Shown here one piece after another: positions 16,266-23,715 of a stretch of 64,000 nt of DNA (the first letter of the stretch is position 1; each line of letters opens with the position of its first letter). This DNA comes from Actinoplanes sp. SE50/110 (lineage in GTDB: Bacteria > Actinomycetota > Actinomycetes > Mycobacteriales > Micromonosporaceae), in assembly GCF_900119315.1 (NCBI RefSeq), contig NZ_LT827010.1:2216001-2280000 (forward strand). Reading direction: 5' to 3'. Under the pieces are notes generated by a model. The model had not been told where the DNA came from and did not search any database. It was given only the letters and a program-made list of their open reading frames with translations. The translations under genes were made by a program, and so were the position numbers.

Positions 16266-17486
16266 TCAGCTCGCCGCGCCGGCGGTCTCCCGCGGCCGGG
16301 CGGCCGGGGTGTCCCACTCGTCGTTGACGTTGTGCTGGTCGACCGGTTCGCGGCGCGACCGGAGATACATGAACACGGAGAGTGCGACCAGGACCGCGAA
16401 GATCAGCAGCGCGCCGCCGAGGCCGCCGACCAGGTCGCCGAGCCACCACATGACCGCGCCGACCAGGGCCGCCGCGGGCAGCGTGATCGACCAGGCGGCC
16501 ACCATCCGGCCGGCCACCGCCCAGCGCACCCGCGCGCCCGGCTTGCCGACCCCGGAGCCCAGGATCGAGCCGGTCGCCACGTGCGTGGTGGACAGCGCGA
16601 ACCCGAGATGGCTGGAGGAGAGGATCACCGCGGCCGAGGCGGTCTCGGCCGCCATGCCCTGCGGCGAGGTGATCTCGACCAGCCCCTTGCCGAGGGTCCG
16701 GATGACCCGCCAGCCGCCCAGGTAGGTGCCGAGGGCGATGGCCAGCGCACACGCGACCTTGACCCAGAGCGGGATGTTCCCGGTGTCGGTCCACTCGCCG
16801 GAGGCGATCAGGGCGAGCGTGATGACCCCCATCGTCTTCTGCGCGTCGTTGGTGCCGTGCGCGAGCGAGACCAGTGAGGCCGAACCGATCTGGCCCCAGC
16901 GGAAGCCGTTCTCGGTGAAGCGCTGCGCCACCCCGACGGTGATCCGGTAGATGATCCAGGTGCCCACCGCGGCGACCGCACCGGCGATCACCGGGGACAT
17001 GATCGCCGGCAGGATCACCTTGCCGAGCACGCCGTCCAGTTTGGTGCCGTCGCCGGTCCACTTGACCCCGCTCCAGCCGAGGCCGGCCACCGCGGCGCCG
17101 ATCAGGCCGCCGAAGAGCGCGTGCGACGAGCTGGACGGCAGGCCGAGCAGCCAGGTCAGCAGATTCCACACGATGCCGCCGACCAGGCCGGCCAGCACGA
17201 TCAGCAGCAGGGCCTGGCCGCCGTCGGCGAGCAGATCCGCCTTCGGGGTGCCGTCGCTGTTCTGGATTCTGACCACCGCGTTGGTGACGGTGAGCGCGAC
17301 CTGCACCGAGAGGAACGCGCCGACCAGGTTGAGCACGGCGGACAGGAGCACAGCCACCCTGGGACGCAGCGCGCCGGTGGCGATCGAGGTCGCCATCGCG
17401 TTGGCCGTGTCGTGGAAGCCGTTGGTGAAGTCGAATCCGAGGGCGGTGATGACCACGAGGATGAGGACCACGGTTGTCTGGGTCAC
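16266..17486 (-). CDS. pitA: Low-affinity inorganic phosphate transporter (PiT family)
   Basis: A cation-coupled phosphate permease of 406 residues. The duplicated PiT signatures are seen as GFDFTNGFHDTANAMATS in the N-terminal half and LVSLAHGTNDAQKTMGV in the second half, together with GLPSSSSHALFGGLIGA and STTHVATGSILGSGVG. Ten or more hydrophobic helices surround a central soluble loop. It starts at 17486, and the downstream 2-TM and DUF3349 genes follow closely, so the three are probably cotranscribed. It diverges from the LtrA-family gene across a 180-bp spacer. Confidence 0.93.
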   Translation of the reverse strand: MTQTTVVLILVVITALGFDFTNGFHDTANAMATSIATGALRPRVAVLLSAVLNLVGAFLSVQVALTVTNAVVRIQNSDGTPKADLLADGGQALLLIVLAGLVGGIVWNLLTWLLGLPSSSSHALFGGLIGAAVAGLGWSGVKWTGDGTKLDGVLGKVILPAIMSPVIAGAVAAVGTWIIYRITVGVAQRFTENGFRWGQIGSASLVSLAHGTNDAQKTMGVITLALIASGEWTDTGNIPLWVKVACALAIALGTYLGGWRVIRTLGKGLVEITSPQGMAAETASAAVILSSSHLGFALSTTHVATGSILGSGVGKPGARVRWAVAGRMVAAWSITLPAAALVGAVMWWLGDLVGGLGGALLIFAVLVALSVFMYLRSRREPVDQHNVNDEWDTPAARPRETAGAAS

Positions 17487-17666
17487 GAAACGGCGTTTAC
17501 CCGCTCAGCGGCCACCATCCATAGGGCACTTATAGAGTTCGCCGGGTGTTCACGCGCTGTTTCAGCTCTCCGCCGGGGCGGACCACCTCGATCGCGCCTA
17601 GGCAAGCGCTTTCCTGATGGTTGCGGCGTTGATTTCGATCATTGCGTACGGGGTAAGGCGCACCGG

Positions 17667-18893
17667 GTGGACAACAGCGGCACGACCGACCAGGCCAGGC
17701 TGAACCGTGAGGACGAGGAGGAACGCGACCTCGTTCGCCCGCCGGACGTCAACCGTGCCGCGAACCGCTCGGCCACCCGCCTCGAACTCTTCTTCGACCT
17801 GGCCTTCGTGCTGTTCGTCGGCCGCTGCGCCGACCTGCTCGCCGAGCACCAGACCCTCAGTGGCGGATTCCGGTTCGTGGCCGTCCTGGTGGCCGGCTGG
17901 TGGGCCTGGGCCAGCACCACGCTGTACGCCAACCGGTTCGACACCGACGACGCGATCTTCCGGCTGCTCACCCTGACCGGGATGGCCGGCGTGATCGCCA
18001 TGGCGGCCGCCGCCGAACAGGCGATCGGCGCCCACGCCCGCTGGTTCGCCGCCGGCTACGTGCTGCTGCGCCTCATGCTGGTGCTCGGCTACCTGCGGGT
18101 CTGGTGGAATCTGCCGGACGCCCGGGCCGGGATCCGGCCGTACCTGTGGGGTCACGCCGCGGGCGCCGCCTGCTGGGCGGTGTCACTGGCCGTGCCCGGC
18201 CCGGCGCGCTACGCCCTGTGGGCCGCCGGCGTCCTGGTCGACCTGCTCGGCCCCACCCTGGCCACCCGGGTGCCGGACGCGCCTCCGCTGCACATGGAAC
18301 ACCTGCCCGACCGCTTCGGGCTCTTCGTCATCCTGGTGCTCGGCGAGTCGGTGGCCGCCGCCGTGGTCGGCCTGCACGACGGCCGGTGGGCCGCCCCAGT
18401 GGTGGTCGCCGCCGCCTGCGGGTTCCTCGCCGCGGCCGCGCTCTGGTGGTCGTACTTCGACCTCTCCGGCGGCGCCGCGAAACGCCGCCTCGTCCAGGAG
18501 GGCGGCGAACGCACCCGGCGCGGGGTGCACGACTTCTACGTCTACGCCCACCTGCCGGTCGCGATCAGCCTGGCGGCCGTCGCGGTCGGGCTGGAACACG
18601 CCATCCGGCACGGCGCCGACGACCACCTGCCGGCCGGCACCCGGGCGGTGCTCGGCGCCGGACTGGCCGGATACCTGCTCAGCGCCGCGGTGATCCAGGC
18701 CGTCCTCTCCGGCCGGCGCCGGGCCGCCCTGCTCTGGCCCGGCCTCGGTGTGCCGTTGGTGCTGATCCTCACCCTGCTGCCCGGGCTGTCCCCGGTCGCG
18801 CTGCTGGCGTCCTGCGCGGCCGTCCTGGTGGGTGGAGTGATCACCGGGGTGCTCCAGCACCGGGCCGGGGTGATCCGGGTCGCCAAGGTCTGA
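17667..18893 (+). CDS. LtrA-family (low temperature requirement A) membrane protein
   Basis: A 408-residue polytopic membrane protein of the bacterial LtrA family, whose biochemical role is unknown. The N-terminus is hydrophilic (about 40 residues with EDEEERDLVRPPDVN). Then comes the family start ATRLELFFDLAFVLFVGRCA and roughly ten transmembrane helices, including LFVILVLGESVAAAVVGL and WWSYFDLSGGAAKRRLVQEG, both typical. I chose GTG 17667, with an AAGGCG ribosome site just upstream. A much longer open frame reaches back to 17121 but runs antisense to pitA. Confidence 0.88.
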   Translation: MDNSGTTDQARLNREDEEERDLVRPPDVNRAANRSATRLELFFDLAFVLFVGRCADLLAEHQTLSGGFRFVAVLVAGWWAWASTTLYANRFDTDDAIFRLLTLTGMAGVIAMAAAAEQAIGAHARWFAAGYVLLRLMLVLGYLRVWWNLPDARAGIRPYLWGHAAGAACWAVSLAVPGPARYALWAAGVLVDLLGPTLATRVPDAPPLHMEHLPDRFGLFVILVLGESVAAAVVGLHDGRWAAPVVVAAACGFLAAAALWWSYFDLSGGAAKRRLVQEGGERTRRGVHDFYVYAHLPVAISLAAVAVGLEHAIRHGADDHLPAGTRAVLGAGLAGYLLSAAVIQAVLSGRRRAALLWPGLGVPLVLILTLLPGLSPVALLASCAAVLVGGVITGVLQHRAGVIRVAKV

Positions 18894-18934
18894 AGGTGGG
18901 CGGCGGTGGCGGGTCGCCGGGTGGCCGGCTCCGG

Positions 18935-19045
18935 CGGGTCGCCGGGTCGCCGGGTCGCCGGGTCGCCGGGTCGCCGGGTCGGCGGGTGGGCCGGCGGTGG
19001 CGCGTTGTCGGGTCGGCGGGTGGGCCGGCGGTGGCGCGTTGTCGG
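18935..19045. repeat. GC-rich tandem repeats: 8-bp array followed by two 34-bp copies
   Basis: The unit CGGGTCGC is repeated five times in tandem from 18935, with a partial sixth. It runs into two exact copies of a 34-bp unit starting at 18978 and 19012, each containing GGTGGGCCGGCGGTGGCGCG. The array lies in the 483-bp spacer (18894-19376) between LtrA and divIVA. The rest of that spacer has no ORF I would support. TAGGAT at 19329-19334 is a possible -10 for divIVA, without a clear -35. Confidence 0.85.
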
Positions 19046-19376
19046 GTCCGGGAGTGGCCGGCCGCGGGTCGCCGGAGGCTGCGGGTGGTCGATGCCCGAT
19101 TTCGCGGGCATCGAAGATTCGCATGTACCTCCGCAATGCCGCGTGCCGCCCGCTCCGCCCGGGTTGACCTGGATTTTCGATGATCGACTCGTGCGCCGGA
19201 CGGCCCGGGCCGGTACTATCCGTGACTTGCACGCCGGGACCCGGGCGTGCGCCTGCTCACATCAAGCCTGGTCAGCGACTTCCGGGCCGCGTGATCATGC
19301 CCACGGGCGGTAACGTGCCGCTGTTGCGTAGGATTTCGGGCCGCACCACGTCCGCCGACGGGAACCGAGGAATGCG

Positions 19377-20054
19377 ATGCCGCTCACCCCAGCTGATATC
19401 CACAACGTGGCCTTCAAGAAGCCGCCGATCGGCAAGCGGGGTTACGACGAGGAAGAGGTCGACGCGTTCCTGGACGAGGTCGAGCAGGAGCTGATCCGCC
19501 TGCTCGAGGAGAACAACGCGCTGCGCAACCAGGCCCAGCGCGGCGGCGGCAACCCGGCCGCCACCATGGTCATCACCAACGAGTTCGCCGACCTGCAGGC
19601 CCAACTGGAGCGGCTGCAGGAGGCCCGGGCCCGGGCCGAGCAGAACGCCCGCAACGTGCAGTCGCAGCTCGAGCGCGCCCGCAGCGCCGCCCCGTCCGGC
19701 GCGATGCCGACCATCGGCGACGACGACCGCAACGCCCGGGTGCTGATGATGGCCCAGCGCACCGCCGACGAGCACATGCGTGACGCGCAGCGCGAGTCCG
19801 AGTCGGTGATGGAGGGTGCCCGTGCCAAGGCCGAGCAGCTCACCGCCGAGGCGCAGATGAAGGCCGGCACCATCGAGAGCGACGCCCGACGCAACCACGC
19901 CGAGGCGATGGACAGCCTCGTGGAGAAGCGGGCCGCCCTGGTCGAGGAGATCGACAAGCTGGGCCAGCTCGCCTCCGGCTACCAACAGGCGCTGACCAAC
20001 CACGTCACCCAGCAGCTCATGGACCTGACGAGCGGCCCGGACGCCGCCGAGTAA
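19377..20054 (+). CDS. DivIVA/Wag31-like polar coiled-coil protein
   Basis: A 225-residue DivIVA-domain protein. The N-terminal membrane-targeting module reads [20 protein letters not shown] and [17 protein letters not shown] long coiled coil follows ([15 protein letters not shown], then Arg/Glu/Gln-rich heptads from about residue 60). In actinomycetes such proteins mark cell poles and guide tip growth. Here the gene stands alone, away from any division and cell-wall cluster, so it may be a paralogue or a relocated wag31. GAGGA precedes the ATG at 19377. A strong terminator closes the transcript at 20072-20106. Confidence 0.9.
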   Translation: MPLTPADIHNVAFKKPPIGKRGYDEEEVDAFLDEVEQELIRLLEENNALRNQAQRGGGNPAATMVITNEFADLQAQLERLQEARARAEQNARNVQSQLERARSAAPSGAMPTIGDDDRNARVLMMAQRTADEHMRDAQRESESVMEGARAKAEQLTAEAQMKAGTIESDARRNHAEAMDSLVEKRAALVEEIDKLGQLASGYQQALTNHVTQQLMDLTSGPDAAE

Positions 20055-20071
20055 CCCACCCGTCGGGGAAA

Positions 20072-20106
20072 GCCCCGCGGACCGTTCCGGTCCGCGGGGC
20101 CTTTTT
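20072..20106 (+). terminator. Strong intrinsic terminator after divIVA
   Basis: A perfect 13-bp stem, GCCCCGCGGACCG (20072-20084) pairing with 20088-20100, has a 3-nt TTC loop and is followed by CTTTTT. It lies 17 nt after the divIVA stop and separates it from the toxin cassette. It is the clearest rho-independent terminator in the window. Confidence 0.93.
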
Positions 20107-20108
20107 CA

Positions 20109-20137
20109 TTGAACTGGTTCACTCCCCGCGCTGTATT
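20109..20137 (+). promoter_or_regulatory. Candidate promoter of the type VII toxin cassette
   Basis: TTGAAC (20109-20114) and TGTATT (20132-20137) are separated by 17 nt, each matching the housekeeping consensus at about four of six positions. The pair sits directly after the divIVA terminator and about 70 bp upstream of the first cassette gene at 20205. It is inferred from sequence only. Confidence 0.4.
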
Positions 20138-20204
20138 CGGCAGCACAGGGGGTGAGCGTCGCTTCACAGGGCGTTCCCCGGGACGGCCGAAGTGGAGGGG
20201 CGTC

Positions 20205-20738
20205 ATGGGCGACAACTCGTACGGCGGAGCGGCGGGCGGCTCGTACGGCGGGGGGCCCGCGGGCGGTTCGTACAGCGGGCCTTCGGTGGGCGGCTCGTAC
20301 AGCGCGCCTCCGGCGGGGGGCTCGTACGGCGGGCCTTCGGTGGGCGGCTCGTACAGCGCGCCTCCGGCGGGGGGCTCGTACGGCGGGCCTTCGGTGGGCG
20401 GCTCGTACAGCGCGCCTCCGGCGGTCGGCGAAGCGGCTGACGGCCGGGTCTGGCTCGAACTCGGCGGCGACGGCCGGATCGCCGAGCTGTACCTCGACCC
20501 GCGGGTCGTCCACCTGCCGCTCGGTGAACTGCGCGACGCGCTGGTCACCGCGTTCACCATGGCCCAGGACGCGGTGCGGGACCGGGCCGAGGCGGCCACC
20601 GCCCGGTACGCCGAGACGGTCGTCCCGGACCGGCTGAAGGCCGCGCTGGCCGAGGCGTCGGACACCGCGGAACGCCGGTTCGCCGAAGTCTCCGTCGCCT
20701 TGTACGACCTGAGCCGGCGGGCGGACCGGCCGTGGTGA
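20205..20738 (+). CDS. YbaB-like protein with Gly/Ser/Tyr repeat N-terminus (type VII cassette)
   Basis: A 177-residue protein starting at ATG 20205 behind GGAGGGG. Residues about 5-75 are repeats of a nine-residue unit (GGSYGGPSV alternating with GGSYSAPPA), low-complexity and probably disordered. Residues about 82-145 resemble the YbaB/EbfC fold seen in secretion-linked actinobacterial proteins (VWLELGGDGRIAELYLDPRVV, LPLGELRDALVTAFTMAQDA), followed by a helix. It heads four close genes and its stop overlaps the next start. A chaperone or co-secreted partner role is inferred from context; DNA binding, the usual YbaB role, is the alternative. Confidence 0.8.
   Translation: MGDNSYGGAAGGSYGGGPAGGSYSGPSVGGSYSAPPAGGSYGGPSVGGSYSAPPAGGSYGGPSVGGSYSAPPAVGEAADGRVWLELGGDGRIAELYLDPRVVHLPLGELRDALVTAFTMAQDAVRDRAEAATARYAETVVPDRLKAALAEASDTAERRFAEVSVALYDLSRRADRPW
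20219..20430 (+). repeat. 27-bp in-frame tandem repeats
   Basis: DNA repeats encoding the alternating GGSYGGPSV and GGSYSAPPA units. The 54-bp double unit recurs almost exactly two to three times. Near-identity at DNA level suggests recent expansion by slippage or recombination, so copy number may vary between strains. Confidence 0.85.
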
Positions 20739-21343
20739 CCGGACGGCTCCGGCTCGACCCGGACCGGGTCGCCGACGCGGGGCGCGACCTGGCCGCGATC
20801 GCCGGCCGGATCGCCGACGACGTGACCTCCCTCGAAGCGGCGGTCGGCGGCGCGCACCCGTGGGGCGCCGACGAGACGTCAAGCGTGTTCGCGCTCGCCT
20901 ACCGGGCGGTGGCGGAGACGGCGTTGGACGCCATGGCGTCCTACGCCGAACAGGTCGGCTACGCGGCGGCGGCGCTGGTCATGCAGGCGCGGTCGGTCGC
21001 GGCGGCGGACGCCGAGGCCGCCTCTTCGCTGTACGCGGTCAGCGGCCTGCCCGGGGCGACCCCGCCGGTGCCCGGCGCCGACCCGACCACCCCGACGCCG
21101 GCTCCGGCACCGAACGCGCCGGGCGGCGTCACCGGCGAAAACACCGGCGGGTCGTCGGCACACCCGGCTCCCGCCCCTGCCCCGGCCCCCGCCCCCGGCG
21201 TCCTCACCCCCGCGCCGGGCACTGTCTCATCGCCCGGCCCGGCCCCGTCCGCAACCGGGCTCACGGCACCGTACTCATCCGGCCCCACCTCCGCTCCGGC
21301 GTCGTCCGGGGCCGGACCCGCGGCTGCCAGGAGCGGGGTGTAA
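20735..21343 (+). CDS. EspC/ESX-like type VII secretion target
   Basis: A protein of about 202 residues. The first 100 residues form a helical hairpin typical of small type VII substrates: RLRLDPDRVADAGRDLAAIA, a WGADE turn, then a second helix with ASYAEQVGYAAAALVMQARS. The remaining 100 residues are Pro/Ala/Ser/Thr-rich and disordered (PAPAPAPAPAPG). It begins at GTG 20735, overlapping the preceding stop as GTGA; GTG 20732 is equally possible. It is followed 5 bp later by the toxin gene. By analogy with EsxE/EsxF upstream of CpnT in M. tuberculosis, it probably pairs with or escorts the toxin. Confidence 0.8.
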   Translation: MTGRLRLDPDRVADAGRDLAAIAGRIADDVTSLEAAVGGAHPWGADETSSVFALAYRAVAETALDAMASYAEQVGYAAAALVMQARSVAAADAEAASSLYAVSGLPGATPPVPGADPTTPTPAPAPNAPGGVTGENTGGSSAHPAPAPAPAPAPGVLTPAPGTVSSPGPAPSATGLTAPYSSGPTSAPASSGAGPAAARSGV

Positions 21344-21348
21344 CGGTC

Positions 21349-22332
21349 ATGACGCTGACGCTGCCGCACGAGCTCACCGAGCCGCTCAGCTGGATCGGGC
21401 TGGAATGGCCGGAGGCTGACGAGGATCAGCTCCAGGCCACCGGCAAGGCGTGGATCGACCACGGCACCCGGATGCGGGCGCACGCCGACCAGGCCACCGC
21501 CGCCGCCCGCCAGGTGTGGCTGGAGAACGAGGGCGCCGGCGTCGACGCTTTCGAACGCTGGTGGAACGGCGACGACGGCCCCGGTAGGCACCTGCAGGAA
21601 TCGGCGACCGCCGCGGAGATGATCGGCGGCGCGCTGGTCGCGATGGCCGGGGTGACGCTCGCCCTGAAGATGGCGTTCATCGCGCAGTTGACCGCGCTGG
21701 CCGTCGAGGTGGGGCAGGCGGTCGCGACGGCGACCGTGACCGCGGGGGCGACGCTCGCGGAGATTCCGGGATGGATCGCGCTGACCCGGGTCGCGGTGCG
21801 GAAGCTCATCCACGAGGCGATGGCGCTGATCGAGCGCGAGATCGCCACGCTGCTCCGCAAGGCCGCGAAGATGATGGAGAAGGCCGGCGCCAGAACCCTC
21901 GCCGAGAAGACCGTCGTCCGCGGCCAGAGGACGGCTTTCCGCGGTCTGATGCATGAGGTCGAGAACGCTGACGTGCGCAGTCCGCTCCATGGCGCGAACT
22001 TCTACTCCGGGTTGCAACCCGGTGGCGAGAAGATGCGCGCCTATGCGGAGAAGCAGGTCAACGGCACAACCTCGCTAACTTTGGAAATGACGCCGGGCGG
22101 CAAGCGGTTCGACGACATGAAGCTGTTCGAGTCCGGCTCACCGGTCAACGGCGATCAGGCGATGGATGTCTGGAAGAGGTTGTCCGAGCGTTACGCGCAG
22201 AACGCCTCCGGCGAGGCGACCGCCTGGACCCATGAGGCTTGGTCGGGAAGTGTCTGGTACACCAGGGAGAAGCCGGCATTGCAAGTGAACCCGAACATCA
22301 CGAAGATCAATGAGATCGATCCGTTCCCGTGA
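21349..22332 (+). CDS. Type VII-type toxin: CpnT-like N-terminus plus ADP-ribosyl-cyclase/NADase-like C-terminus
   Basis: A 327-residue polymorphic toxin candidate. Residues 12-60 (LSWIGLEWPEADEDQLQATG, then KAWIDHGTRM) resemble the WPNGD-type helical N-terminal domain of mycobacterial CpnT. A long helical region follows, with a hydrophobic patch at about 92-135. The C-terminal 115 residues match the motif order of CD38/ADP-ribosyl cyclase: FYSG (218-221), TLEMTPGGKRFDDM (Glu246), VWKRLSERYAQNASG (Trp275, Ser279) and VWYTREKPALQ (Glu307). These correspond to CD38 Trp125, Glu146, Trp189/Ser193 and Glu226, with Tyr at the first position. Predicted activity is NAD+ cleavage. The motif match is my own reading, not a database hit. 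Confidence 0.75.
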   Translation: MTLTLPHELTEPLSWIGLEWPEADEDQLQATGKAWIDHGTRMRAHADQATAAARQVWLENEGAGVDAFERWWNGDDGPGRHLQESATAAEMIGGALVAMAGVTLALKMAFIAQLTALAVEVGQAVATATVTAGATLAEIPGWIALTRVAVRKLIHEAMALIEREIATLLRKAAKMMEKAGARTLAEKTVVRGQRTAFRGLMHEVENADVRSPLHGANFYSGLQPGGEKMRAYAEKQVNGTTSLTLEMTPGGKRFDDMKLFESGSPVNGDQAMDVWKRLSERYAQNASGEATAWTHEAWSGSVWYTREKPALQVNPNITKINEIDPFP

Positions 22333-22348
22333 TCCGGAGGCGTCCGAC

Positions 22349-22651
22349 ATGACAGTACGTTCGGTGATGTCGCAGATGGCGCTCCATGTCGAGAGCGGCG
22401 TGACGCTGGCCGGAGCCGGTCGGGAGGACATGCTCCTCCGGCTCGGTGAGCATTCGTTGATGATCGGTGTGGATCGCGGGACGCATCGGATCAGGTACCG
22501 CCTGCCGGCCCGCCCCCGCTGGGACGACAACGGCGAGCCGCTGCCGCCCGAGATTGCGGGCAACCTGCGGGAGATCGTCACGGAGATCTCGCTGTTCTGG
22601 GGGCAGGAGCCGGAATTCCTCATCGAGGAGTTCGGGCGCCCCGACGTCTGA
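22349..22651 (+). CDS. Candidate immunity protein for the NADase-like toxin
   Basis: A 100-residue acidic cytosolic protein starting at ATG 22349, with GGAGG (22336-22340) 8 nt upstream and only 16 bp after the toxin stop. It shows no recognised family, signal peptide or membrane segment. Visible stretches are LHVESGVTLAGAGREDMLLR, RIRYRLPARPRWDD and ITEISLFWGQEPEFLIEE-like acidic surfaces, compatible with a protein that plugs an active site. The immunity role rests on position and size, as in toxin/immunity pairs such as CpnT and its immunity factor. Other functions cannot be excluded. Confidence 0.65.
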   Translation: MTVRSVMSQMALHVESGVTLAGAGREDMLLRLGEHSLMIGVDRGTHRIRYRLPARPRWDDNGEPLPPEIAGNLREIVTEISLFWGQEPEFLIEEFGRPDV

Positions 22652-22699
22652 CCGGATCGGCCCGGCGGCGGTGGCCGCCGGGCCGGTGTCCGGTCGGGG

Positions 22700-23368
22700 T
22701 CAGGCGGCCGGGGCGTCCCAGAAGACGTAGAGGGCCTTGTAGGGGACGCTGACCGTCTGGCCCGCGGTGCAACCGGTGGCCGGGGCCACGCCGCCCGAGG
22801 TGTAGAGCCGGTTGATGTAGTCGGCCCGGTCCAGGATGCCGCTGCCGGAGTGGGTCTTCACCTGCAGCAGCAGCTCCGGGATCGCGCCGGCGCGCGGCGG
22901 CAGCGCCGCGGTCTTGGTGGCGGTGACCAGGGAACCGTCCCGCTCCGACTGCCAGCTCGGGCCGGCGAAGTGGTGGATCCGGCCGCCGGTGCCGAGCAGC
23001 TGCGCCTCCGGCACCGAGTTGCCGGTGTAGCCGCCGGTGGTCGCCCCGGCCGGCACCACGCAGGTGTAGTTCTGGGTGCCGGCGGTGACCACGAATGCCC
23101 CGATCGGCTGCGACCCGTCCGGCGGCCGGATGTCCTTCGGCACCGCCGTGACCAGTGGCGGCACGGCCTTGAGCTGAGCCGCCGCGGGCGCGCCGGCGGC
23201 GGCTTCCGCGGGCCCGCCGGCTGCGGCGGCGTCGGCCGCGACCGGGGCGGGTGCGGCCGTCTCGGCGGCCGAGGCGTCGAAGGTGACCGCGCCGATGGTG
23301 ACGCCGGCGGCGGCGAGGCTACCGGTCAGGGCCAGAGCGCGGATCCGGGAACGCTTGGTGCTGAACAT
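22700..23368 (-). CDS. Secreted DUF3455 family protein
   Basis: A 222-residue exported protein. ATG 23368 is preceded by AGGGGG and gives a signal peptide MFSTKRSRIRALALTGSLAA with cleavage near ASA/AE. An Ala/Pro-rich linker follows. The DUF3455 domain then contains YTCVVPAGATTGGYTGNSVP, RIHHFAGPSWQSERDGS, LLLQVKTHSGSGILDRADYI and a final YKALYVFWDAP. The family is mostly fungal and bacterial, secreted and uncharacterised. Two Cys flank the domain and may form a disulfide. Earlier in-frame ATGs at 23413 and 23386 would spoil the signal peptide. Confidence 0.87.
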   Translation of the reverse strand: MFSTKRSRIRALALTGSLAAAGVTIGAVTFDASAAETAAPAPVAADAAAAGGPAEAAAGAPAAAQLKAVPPLVTAVPKDIRPPDGSQPIGAFVVTAGTQNYTCVVPAGATTGGYTGNSVPEAQLLGTGGRIHHFAGPSWQSERDGSLVTATKTAALPPRAGAIPELLLQVKTHSGSGILDRADYINRLYTSGGVAPATGCTAGQTVSVPYKALYVFWDAPAA

Positions 23369-23715
23369 GAAATCCCCCTGCTGCATAGGTGAGCCCCTGC
23401 CCACCATCAGCACTCACGGCTGCCAGGCCACTGTGGATCGAGATCAACTTCAATGGTGACCGTTCGGCCATCCGAATGTCATCGATCGTCCGACGCCGAT
23501 GTCCGATGGGTCCTGGGGGCACCCGGATCCGGCTAATCCGATGGTGGGAAGCCGGCAGACCGCTGTGGGCACAGCAGCTGCGTCCTCGACGTCGGCGGAT
23601 CGGTACTGATCGACGCCACGCGTGGGGCGGCCCGGCGCGCGAGGCGTGCCGGGCCGAGGATCATCGGAGCGGGATGCGGGCGGAACGTCGTACCGCCGCA
23701 AGGGTTTTGACCTGG
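23369..23715. other. 347-bp spacer without a supported gene
   Basis: Lies between the start of the DUF3455 gene and the stop of the phosphoesterase, both on the minus strand. It should contain the DUF3455 promoter, but I could not identify a convincing -35/-10 pair. The overlapping open frames have no ribosome site or protein-like composition. Confidence 0.5.

Noticed and set aside
17121..17666. Long plus-strand extension of the LtrA frame across pitA
   Set aside because: It is antisense to pitA, Arg/Gly/Gln-rich, and the LtrA family start and ribosome site support GTG 17667.
18935..19045. Tandem repeats as a CRISPR array
   Set aside because: The units are contiguous, with no unique spacers and no cas genes in the window. 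The same holds for 36281-36424 and 42471-42600.
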